From SAR202 cluster bacterium bin87 (GTDB lineage Bacteria > Chloroflexota > Dehalococcoidia > Lucifugimonadales > UBA3495): DNA of 51,179 bases. The DNA lies in NCBI GenBank assembly GCA_002238825.1, contig MPNC01000002.1, positions 1-51,179 on the forward strand, read 5' to 3'. Position numbers and translations under genes: made by a program. The notes beneath the pieces are model-generated. The model ran no database searches and was not told the origin of the DNA. It saw only the letters and a list, made by a program, of their open reading frames with translations. Positions 44,804 through 51,179 of this stretch are shown piece by piece. Each line of letters starts with the position of its first letter. Within the stretch, counting starts at the first letter, position 1.

Positions 44804-45991
44804 TCAGGCCAGCACCCGGTAGCGATAGCTTGATTCCATGAGATCGTCCTCCGCAAAGCGGCTGAACCGCAACGGCGAGAGATCCACGTCACGGGCCTTG
44901 CCCTCGGCCACCAGTTCGGCCACCGCTTTTCCGATGGCAGGGGAAAGCTTGAAACCGTGTCCGCTGAAACCGACAGCGCAGAACAGGCCTTCGACTCCGG
45001 GCACGCTGTCCAGGATAGGATGCCAGTCCGGCGTGGTGGTGAACAGCCCAGACCATCCGCCCCGGTAATAGGACTCTGACATGCCTGGGATGCGGCGGGC
45101 CAGTCTCGCTCGCGCCGAGGCGGCGGACTGCAGATCGATGCCCTGGGGATATGCCTCAGGGTCCGGCTGCTCTTCGTCGTCACCGAAGCCCATGGTGGTG
45201 AAGTTTGTGCCGTCAGGGCGGAAAGAGAAAGACTGGCTGATGTCCCCAACCGTCGGATGCTGCGGTACCAGTTCGACCGGCCGGGCCACGGTGGCGACCT
45301 GATGGCGCACCGGAAGCAATGGCACATTTACACCGACGTCCGCCAACACCCGCTTGGACCAGGGACCGGCCGCAACAATCACAGTATCCGTGGCTATGCG
45401 GTCGCCGGCTGCGGTGACCACGGCCTGCGTGCGTCCGGCGACGGTTTCGATCCCCGACGCGGGGTTGCGTGAGGCAATCACGGCGCCGGCCTCACGGGCG
45501 CGAGCGGCGTATGCCACAGTGGTCTGGTACGGGTCGGCACAACCGGATTCGGGTTCCCAGGCGGCGCGTTCGTCGTCGTACAGCGTCACCATGGGAGCCA
45601 GGCGCGCCAGGTCATCGTGCGAAACCACCGATGTAGGCACTCCCAGTTCCTGGTGCATGGCGATGTTGCGTTGCAAACCGCCCTGGTCAACCTCGTTGAC
45701 CACCACCAGGTAGCCGGTCCGCACGAATCCTGAAGTTCCGCCCACGCGAGCGTCGAAGTCGGCGAAGACCTGCAGGCTTTGCCAGGCCAGCTGCGTGGTA
45801 ACGCGGTTGGAGTAGTGCATCCGGCAAATGGCCTGAGAGCGGCCCGTACTGCCCGAGGCCAGGACGTCCCGCTCCAGCAGAACCGTATTGGGGATTCCCA
45901 GCTGCGCCAGGTGATACTGGATGGCGCAACCGATGACGCCGCCGCCGATGATTACCGCGTCGGCTACGTTGGGTAGGCTGCTACTGGTCAA
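44804..45991 (-). CDS. DAO-family FAD-dependent oxidoreductase (sarcosine-oxidase-beta-like)
   Basis: 395 aa. ADBP motif AVIIGGGVIGCAIQYHLAQ, LLERDVLASGSTGRSQAICR flavin loop, GGWSGLFTTTPDWHPILDSV and VGFSGHGFKLSPAIGKAVAE. The last two blocks are characteristic of sarcosine oxidase beta, dimethylglycine dehydrogenase and related amine oxidoreductases. Probable N-methyl amino acid or D-amino acid oxidation. It overlaps the PPOX-like gene by 11 nt. Glycine decarboxylase genes follow, so sarcosine to glycine to C1 units is an attractive but unproven route. Confidence 0.88.
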   Translation of the reverse strand: MTSSSLPNVADAVIIGGGVIGCAIQYHLAQLGIPNTVLLERDVLASGSTGRSQAICRMHYSNRVTTQLAWQSLQVFADFDARVGGTSGFVRTGYLVVVNEVDQGGLQRNIAMHQELGVPTSVVSHDDLARLAPMVTLYDDERAAWEPESGCADPYQTTVAYAARAREAGAVIASRNPASGIETVAGRTQAVVTAAGDRIATDTVIVAAGPWSKRVLADVGVNVPLLPVRHQVATVARPVELVPQHPTVGDISQSFSFRPDGTNFTTMGFGDDEEQPDPEAYPQGIDLQSAASARARLARRIPGMSESYYRGGWSGLFTTTPDWHPILDSVPGVEGLFCAVGFSGHGFKLSPAIGKAVAELVAEGKARDVDLSPLRFSRFAEDDLMESSYRYRVLA

Positions 45992-46403
45992 TGCCCTTCC
46001 ACGACATGACGCGGTTCACGTCGATCTCGATGGCCACCAGTTTCTGGTCGCCTTCGGCCAGGTCGGCGGCGTCCTGCTCGCCTCGTTCCTCGCCTTCGTA
46101 GCGGGAGAAGATCCGGCGAACCGCGTCCTTGAGGTTATCGTTGCGTACCGTGGCGTCGCCCTCGAGTATGACGTACTGATACGGCCACTCGTCGGTTGCG
46201 ACCGACAACGTCACCTTCGGGTTGCGGCGCACGTTCCGGGTCTTGACCGCCGCGTCGCCGGAAACCACGGTCACCTTGCCGTCTTCCCACTGGTACCATA
46301 CCGGCGAGACATGGGGGGAACCGTCCTCGCGAATCGAAGCGAAGTGGGCCACGTGCGGTCCGGCAAGGTAGGCGTCAATTTCCTGTGGCGTCAGTCGCGG
46401 CAT
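45981..46403 (-). CDS. pyridoxamine-5'-phosphate-oxidase-like (PPOX-fold) flavin/F420-binding protein
   Basis: 140 aa split-barrel protein: HVAHFASIREDGSPHVSPVW, VVSGDAAVKTRNVRRNPKV and YVILEGDATV. This pattern matches the small PPOX-class family, several members of which bind FMN, heme or F420 and act as reductases. Partner unknown. First gene of the minus-strand group continuing into the DAO-family oxidase; a promoter candidate precedes it. Confidence 0.88.
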   Translation of the reverse strand: MPRLTPQEIDAYLAGPHVAHFASIREDGSPHVSPVWYQWEDGKVTVVSGDAAVKTRNVRRNPKVTLSVATDEWPYQYVILEGDATVRNDNLKDAVRRIFSRYEGEERGEQDAADLAEGDQKLVAIEIDVNRVMSWKGIDQ

Positions 46404-46764
46404 GAGTACCTCTGATTACGGCCGGCGACCTCACACGGACGAGTTCGTGCTCGGTCTTGGGGTGCGAATATCATACCATAACCGGTAGCTGGCCCAAGAT
46501 CGGATCAGCGATCCCATGCCCAATTGACCCGTGAAATTAATGGTTCAGTAAGACGCTATTTTTGGCATCCAACTGCTGGGACAATGGCTGCCGCGCGTTG
46601 GCAGCCGACGCCCTGTGGTACAATCCGCCCGCACGGCGGGGCGCGGGTATTCTACCGCGCCCTTACGTAACGCTGGCTTATCACACCACCCCGATAATGG
46701 CATTCAATAACCCATCCCACCCGTCCGAGGCGCAGCGTCTCCAAAGACCCAGAGGCCGCAGCTG
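46404..46764. other. 361-bp divergent intergenic region
   Basis: Between the PPOX-like gene (minus) and the MFS gene (plus). It holds a minus-strand promoter candidate (46470-46497) and two hairpins on the MFS side: GGCTGCC/GGCAGCC (46586-46606) and GGGCGCGG/CCGCGCCC (46639-46662), separated by a TACAAT hexamer. These could form a 5' leader structure for the MFS gene. No tRNA or riboswitch was recognised. Confidence 0.5.
46470..46497 (-). promoter_or_regulatory. probable promoter of the PPOX-oxidase-gcvP group
   Basis: Minus strand TTGGGC (46492-46497), 16-nt spacer, TATGAT (46470-46475). The transcript would start near 46463, about 60 nt before the start codon. Confidence 0.5.
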
Positions 46765-48288
46765 ATGCGCCGGCCCAGGATCTTTTACGGGTGGTGGATT
46801 GTCATCGTCAGCCTCGTTGCCGACGGGATGAAACACGGCAGTTTCAACCGCGGATTTACCGTTCTCTACGTTCCAATAGAGACCGACGTCATTTTCCCCA
46901 AGAGCGTCCTGGGGTTCAGTCCGCAATCGAGGACCATGCTGGGACTGGCGGAAGGTCTGGGGAGGTTCATGGGCGGTGTGCAGGGTCCGCTCATGGGATA
47001 TTGCACCGACCGGTTTGGCCCGCGCGTGATGCTGGCGTTCGGCGGGTTGATGTCCGGCGTGGGGTTCATCCTGCTGGCGCGCACCACCAACTTCTGGTGG
47101 TTCCTGCTCGTGTTTGTGATCTTCCTGTCCGTGGGGTTCAGATCGGGCTACAACAACGCGTCGATAGCCGCGGTGAACAACTGGTTCCGCCGCCGCCGCG
47201 GGTTGGCGATGTCCGTGGTCAGCATGGGCAACGGCCTGGGCGGCGCGTCCGCCTATCTCGTCGGCCTGCTGGTTTTCCTGGTGGGATGGCGCGACGCCTG
47301 CACCATCCTGGGAGTCGCCATCCTGGCGGTGGTAATCCCATTGTCGTACTTCCTGCGCCGCTCTCCCGAAGACATGGGCCAACTGCCCGACGGTGATCCG
47401 CCAGAACCGGCGGAGGCTAACGCATCGGAGAGAGGCACGGCGGCGCGGCGGCGTCCGGCCAACGGAGGGGATACGGATTTCACCGCCCGCGAAGCGATGC
47501 GAACGCCGTCGTACTGGCTGCTGGTGATGTCGACCGGTTTCCGCAACATTGTCCACGCCGGCGCCTCTTTCCTGATGGCCCCGATGATCATCTGGTTCAT
47601 GGAGGCCGGAACGCCGGTGGACCCGGCATCGGAACAGGCCCAGAGACACATCATCATCGCCGCGGCATTCGTCAGCGCTTTTTCGTTGGCAAACATGGTG
47701 TTTAACCCGTGCATGGGGTGGATCGGCGACAAGGTGGACCGGCGCAAGTTGAGCGCACTGTGCATGCTCTCCGGAGCGGCGGCGCTGGCGTCATTGATCA
47801 CTCAGAGCGGACATATCTGGCAGGTCGTATTGTTCGTCCTGTTGCTGGCTTTCGCCGAGAGCGCCAATCCGCTGAACTGGGCCATTATGGGGGACTTCTT
47901 TGGGAGGAGGGCTTACGCGACGCTGCGCGGGTGGCAGCATCTGCCCGACCAATTGGCGTCAATGTGGACCGCGATGTGGATGGGTGCAATCTACGACTAC
48001 ACCAACAGTTTCTACTGGGCGCTGTTCCCGCTGGTGATCCTGTACATCGCGGCGGCCATCGGCTACTCGTTCCTGCCCCCGCCGCCCATGCCCCGGCGGG
48101 TGCAGGTGCCGCAGGGACACAGCGCTCGCCGGCCAGACCCGGTCGCGGGCCCCTCCGGCGGCCGCCGATGCCGAGGCGGTTGCAGTTGCAGCAGGAACGC
48201 AGCGTTCGCCGCCACGACCGGGCGATGGGCGCGGCGCCTGAGCCCGCAGGCTAGGCCCCTCCAGCGGAGGTCTCACGCAGACCGGTAA
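46765..48288 (+). CDS. MFS transporter, monocarboxylate/oxalate-type, with altered C-terminus
   Basis: 507 aa. About 12 hydrophobic helices end near residue 437 (IGYSFLPPPPMPRR). FYGWWIVIVSLVADGMKHG at the start and MGYCTDRFGPRVMLAFGGLM (motif A) fit the MCT/OFA-type branch that carries carboxylates. After the last helix, about 70 residues rich in Arg, Gly and Cys follow. These arise from a tandem duplication of at least 50 bp that puts the second copy out of frame; in its own frame the copy ends PPMPRRLQLQQERSVRRH and a stop at 48254. The tail here is thus probably recent and non-functional. Confidence 0.85.
   Translation: MRRPRIFYGWWIVIVSLVADGMKHGSFNRGFTVLYVPIETDVIFPKSVLGFSPQSRTMLGLAEGLGRFMGGVQGPLMGYCTDRFGPRVMLAFGGLMSGVGFILLARTTNFWWFLLVFVIFLSVGFRSGYNNASIAAVNNWFRRRRGLAMSVVSMGNGLGGASAYLVGLLVFLVGWRDACTILGVAILAVVIPLSYFLRRSPEDMGQLPDGDPPEPAEANASERGTAARRRPANGGDTDFTAREAMRTPSYWLLVMSTGFRNIVHAGASFLMAPMIIWFMEAGTPVDPASEQAQRHIIIAAAFVSAFSLANMVFNPCMGWIGDKVDRRKLSALCMLSGAAALASLITQSGHIWQVVLFVLLLAFAESANPLNWAIMGDFFGRRAYATLRGWQHLPDQLASMWTAMWMGAIYDYTNSFYWALFPLVILYIAAAIGYSFLPPPPMPRRVQVPQGHSARRPDPVAGPSGGRRCRGGCSCSRNAAFAATTGRWARRLSPQARPLQRRSHADR
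48081..48210. repeat. imperfect tandem duplication at the 3' end of the MFS gene
   Basis: 48081-48130 and 48161-48210 are 50-nt copies with 41 matches, offset 80 nt; similarity fades after that. Because 80 is not a multiple of three, the second copy is read in another frame by the MFS gene. Confidence 0.75.
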
Positions 48289-48369
48289 CAAATCGCAACA
48301 AATCCTGACCGCACGCCTCGGGAGGCGACGGATCTCACGATCCGTCCTACGGCCGACTTAGAAGCAACG

Positions 48370-49683
48370 ATGAACAGCAGCGATACGTCCGCACAAAGGT
48401 TGGTACAACTTCTCGCGGGCGACCTGTCGTTCCAGGGAACAGATCGCCACGCCCACCCGCTGTACGCGCTGCACCCCTTTGCGGCCCGTTTTCCGTACGG
48501 CCTGCCCGGGTATTTCATCGACGCCCTTACGTATCCGGGCGACACCGTGCTGGACCCGATGTGCGGCTCAGGCATCACGCTGCTGGAGGGTTGGGCCGCC
48601 GGCCGGTCAGTCATCGGCGTGGATCTGGACCCGTTGGCGCGACGGCAAGCGCAGGCGCGCACCACGGCTCTGGACGGCACACAGGTCAGGGAGGCCGGTC
48701 AGGCGGCGCTCCGGAGGACGGCCGTCCTCATTGAGGGTCTGGGTTCACGCCGGGACCCGCTGGAAGCCGTAAAGGCAGACATGGACTCACCTACCCGGGA
48801 ATTTCTCGACTACTGGTTTTTCCCGGAAACCCAGCGTGAGCTCGCCTGCCTGACGCTGGCAATCAGGGAAGAGCCCGAGGCGGACCTTCGCAACCTGTTG
48901 GAAGTGATTTTCTCGTCCACGATCGTCACCAAATCGGGTGGGGTTTCCCGTGCACGGGATCTGGCCCACACGCGTCCCCACCGGGTTTCGGATAAGGTTC
49001 CCAGGAGCCCCATGCAGCTGTTCGCCAACCTCGTCGAACGCGCCGGTGACGCTTACGCCAGTATCGACCGGGCTGCGGTGGGCGACGGTCGTGTTATCGC
49101 CGGCGACGCGCGTTCGCTGCCACTGCCGGACTGCAGCGTGGACCTGATCGTTACGTCGCCGCCCTACGCCAACGCGCTGGACTACATGCGGGCGCATAAG
49201 TTCTCGCTGGCATGGCTGGGCGACCCCATACCGTCCCTCACCGCGTTGCGACGAGAGTACATCGGCTCGGAATCTGCGGGCGGCTCGGCAACCGGGAGAT
49301 GGGGAGGCTCGCTGCCGCCGACCGTCGCCGACGTGGTTGACCGTGTCGGCGAGGCCGATGCCGCGAAATCACGTGTCTTGGGACGGTATTTCACCGACAT
49401 GGCGGCAGCGATCTCGGAGATGCAGCGGGTCCTACGAGCCGGGTCGGCGGCAGTAATCGTGGTGGGAGCTTCCACCATGCGCGGGATACTGGTGCCTACC
49501 CACAAATGCCTGGCTGACCTTGCCACTGCGGCGGGATTCGACGTGGCGGGCGTGGCGCCGCGGAACCTTGACCGCGACCGCCGGATGATGCCGGCGCGGA
49601 AATTCGGACGTGCCGTCAGCGGCGCCACGGGGATCGAGTTACGGATGCACACCGAGTACATCATCGGCGCGGTCAAACCCTGA
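48370..49683 (+). CDS. orphan DNA methyltransferase (SPPY-type, N4-cytosine or N6-adenine)
   Basis: 437 aa. SAM-binding motif I VLDPMCGSGITLLEG (60-74), followed by acidic IGVDLDPLA, and catalytic motif IV TSPPYANALDY (262-272). A long helical stretch (about 100-230) separates the two and may hold target recognition. The motif order and SPPY favour amino-methyltransferases acting on cytosine N4 or adenine N6, though RNA methyltransferases of related fold cannot be excluded. No restriction endonuclease or specificity gene adjoins. It is directly upstream of dnaA in the same orientation. Confidence 0.75.
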   Translation: MNSSDTSAQRLVQLLAGDLSFQGTDRHAHPLYALHPFAARFPYGLPGYFIDALTYPGDTVLDPMCGSGITLLEGWAAGRSVIGVDLDPLARRQAQARTTALDGTQVREAGQAALRRTAVLIEGLGSRRDPLEAVKADMDSPTREFLDYWFFPETQRELACLTLAIREEPEADLRNLLEVIFSSTIVTKSGGVSRARDLAHTRPHRVSDKVPRSPMQLFANLVERAGDAYASIDRAAVGDGRVIAGDARSLPLPDCSVDLIVTSPPYANALDYMRAHKFSLAWLGDPIPSLTALRREYIGSESAGGSATGRWGGSLPPTVADVVDRVGEADAAKSRVLGRYFTDMAAAISEMQRVLRAGSAAVIVVGASTMRGILVPTHKCLADLATAAGFDVAGVAPRNLDRDRRMMPARKFGRAVSGATGIELRMHTEYIIGAVKP

Positions 49684-50065
49684 CCACGGCGGAAGATTGC
49701 GTCGGATGATCCAATGCCGACAGCCTGGCGCGGGCCCGGCGATCTAGTCTCAAACTGCAACCCGGTTCGCCCCGGCGCGGCTTTCTACCAGATATTGTTA
49801 TCGACGATTGAACGTGGCGCAAAGCCTCCGCCGTGTCACGCCCCCGGTCCCATCGAAACGGATATTCCATTGCGAGCGCTAGCCAGCCGGCGCAAGATTG
49901 GTTTTCGCCATACGTTTTGTTATGCGACCAAATATGAGCGAATTTTCATTTGCGGGCGAAACATTACATCTACGCTTTCGTCTAGCGGGGCCTGAGGTCA
50001 CCCCATTACCATTGTCTGCCATACGATCCCGCGATTATGTTCAGTTTGATGCAGGAAAACAGACG
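49684..50065. other. 382-bp region upstream of dnaA, origin-like in position only
   Basis: Between the methyltransferase gene and dnaA. A stretch at about 49901-49975 is clearly more AT-rich than its surroundings and is flanked by a TTTCGCC/GGCGAAA inverted repeat. The only near DnaA-box is TTATCGACG (49798-49806), 7 of 9 to TTATCCACA. No cluster of boxes is seen, so an origin is not supported. Confidence 0.35.
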
Positions 50066-51179
50066 ATGCAAGACCGCCCCGACCCCGGATCAGCATGGCA
50101 AGCGGCGCTCGGCCGCCTGCAGTTGGAAATACCCCAGGAGCAGTTCGACACCTTCCTCAGGCCCTGCGCCGGCCTTCGGTGGGAGGGTGATTGCCTGGTG
50201 GTAGGCGCGGCGACGACCTTCGCCGTGTCGTGGCTGGAATTGCCGCTCCACCAGGAGATGGTGCGCGAGGCAGTGGCGAAAACGGTGGGCGCGCAATCGA
50301 ACGTCCGCTACCAGGCGAAACCGGTTAGCCCGCTGGAGGGGACACACGAGCGCTCTGCGTCGGTTCACCGGATAGTCGCAGAACCGGCATCACGACTCGC
50401 CGACCTGACCGACGGCGACGACGACCGGCTAGATCAGGAATCCGCGGTCGAGTGGCACAACGCTCAGACGCGCCAATCGGCGGGTCTCAACCCCCGCTAT
50501 ACCTTTGACAATTTTGTCGTCGGCGAAAGCAATCAACTGGCCTACCATGCCGCGAGAGCCATAAACGCCGAAGGCACGGACACAGCCCCGGGCTACAATC
50601 CGTTGCTGCTCTACGCAGGGGCGGGAATGGGCAAGACCCATCTGCTGCACGCAATCGGGAACCTGGCTCTTGAGCGGCGGGTTTCGGTCCGTTACGTGAC
50701 GTCCGAACAGTTTACCAACGAGTTCGTGTCGGCGATCAACCGCCGGGAGATGCCGGAATTTCGGGAGCGCTATCGCGGCGTCGACCTGCTGCTGCTGGAC
50801 GACGTGCAGTTTCTGGTGGGCAAGGAACAGACGCAGGAAGCGCTGTTCCACACCTTCAACGACCTGCACCAGGCGGGAGCGCAGATCGTCCTGACCAGCG
50901 ACCGTCCGCCCGAGACCATCACGCCTTTGGAAGACCGGTTGCGCTCGCGTTTCCAATGGGGACTGGTGGCAGATATCCGTCCGCCCTCGTTGGAAACGCG
51001 TTTGGCAATGCTCCACGCCTGGGCTTCGGGGAACGGATCTGAGGTTCCGTCGTCAGTGCTGGATATCATCGCGCAGCGGGTGAGCCGGAATGTGCGCCAG
51101 CTCCTGGGGGCCTTCAACCGGGTGGTGGCAAGCTCACAGCTCCTCGGCGCCCCACTGACCGCAGAAAGCGTGGCCGCGC
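50066..51179 (+). CDS. dnaA: chromosomal replication initiator DnaA, C-terminus beyond window
   Basis: 371 codons to the window edge without a stop. Domain I (about 1-80, WQAALGRLQLEIPQEQFDTF), a variable acidic domain II, then the AAA+ domain III beginning NPRYTFDNFVVGESNQLAYH. Walker A is AGAGMGKTHLLHAIGN with Lys190, a slight departure from the common GGVGLGKTHL; Walker B is LLLLDDVQFL (241-250); sensor regions VLTSDRPP and LRSRFQWGL (arginine finger) follow. Domain IV that binds DnaA boxes is outside. ATG at 50066 has AGGA about 9 nt upstream; the two ATGs before it are out of frame. Confidence 0.97.
   Translation, partial: MQDRPDPGSAWQAALGRLQLEIPQEQFDTFLRPCAGLRWEGDCLVVGAATTFAVSWLELPLHQEMVREAVAKTVGAQSNVRYQAKPVSPLEGTHERSASVHRIVAEPASRLADLTDGDDDRLDQESAVEWHNAQTRQSAGLNPRYTFDNFVVGESNQLAYHAARAINAEGTDTAPGYNPLLLYAGAGMGKTHLLHAIGNLALERRVSVRYVTSEQFTNEFVSAINRREMPEFRERYRGVDLLLLDDVQFLVGKEQTQEALFHTFNDLHQAGAQIVLTSDRPPETITPLEDRLRSRFQWGLVADIRPPSLETRLAMLHAWASGNGSEVPSSVLDIIAQRVSRNVRQLLGAFNRVVASSQLLGAPLTAESVAA

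Noticed and set aside
46404-46764. tRNA or small RNA gene
   Set aside because: Hairpins are present, but no cloverleaf, T-loop GTTCRA or CCA-like end could be assembled.
49684-50065. Calling oriC
   Set aside because: Position next to dnaA is suggestive, but only one poor DnaA-box match exists, so it is listed only as an intergenic region.

Overview
The window is GC-rich, gene-dense bacterial chromosome. Gene content suggests a free-living or host-associated Chloroflexota (Dehalococcoidia / SAR202-like). This is an inference from three things: a 23S rRNA gene with its own promoter and no 16S gene upstream, many soluble catabolic oxidoreductases (luciferase-like, MmgE/PrpD, enolase-superfamily, sarcosine-oxidase-like, 3-hydroxyisobutyrate-dehydrogenase-like), and late cobalamin genes. 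No phylogenetic test was possible. There is no phage, plasmid, IS transposase, CRISPR array or tRNA gene visible.

Layout. (1) 1-2706: 3'-truncated 23S rRNA gene on the minus strand with leader and a near-consensus promoter. (2) 2707-11675: mostly single genes: crotonase, MOSC protein, Amt ammonium transporter, MmgE/PrpD, dispanin-like and DUF2752 membrane proteins, NIPSNAP, LLM oxidoreductase, SnoaL-like protein, and a ferritin-VIT1 fusion like the iron exporter MbfA. (3) 11767-19780, all minus: dnaJ, prmA, an atypical protein kinase, a PP2C phosphatase, then inositol-3-phosphate synthase, a PimA-like mannosyltransferase, a CDP-alcohol phosphatidyltransferase and an alpha/beta hydrolase. The inositol, PimA-like and CDP-alcohol genes together look like a phosphatidylinositol / PI-mannoside pathway of actinobacterial type. 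(4) 20055-25647, all minus: a compact six-gene catabolic operon (dehydrogenase, class IV aminotransferase, SMP-30 lactonase, SolA-like oxidase, enolase-superfamily dehydratase) ending in the fluoride channel crcB. (5) 25755-30538: frameshifted PhnD-like gene, 14-TM MFS exporter, and a lipoprotein pair (beta-propeller lipoprotein plus LppX/LolA-like protein), the latter broken by a poly-G/poly-C foldback insertion. (6) 31058-34131: cobQ-cobU-pduX-like operon. (7) 34106-39753, minus: two adjacent OGG1-like DNA glycosylases (one with an added zinc-finger-like tail), a DnaQ-DinG exonuclease-helicase and a PHP phosphoesterase. (8) 40038-46403: a second 3-HIBADH-like gene, then PPOX-like protein, DAO-family oxidase, gcvPA, an unknown membrane protein and gcvPB, which could link sarcosine-type amine oxidation to glycine decarboxylation. 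(9) 46765-51179: MFS transporter with a duplicated, frame-shifted tail, an orphan DNA methyltransferase, and dnaA running off the window end.

Intergenic space holds at least four families of palindromic repeats. The most striking is a nested inverted-repeat element of about 130 bp in three copies, whose outer stems differ in sequence but keep their base pairing. The best targets for follow-up are the PI/PI-mannoside cluster, the tandem OGG1 paralogues, that repeat family, and the G/C foldback that splits a secreted-protein gene.
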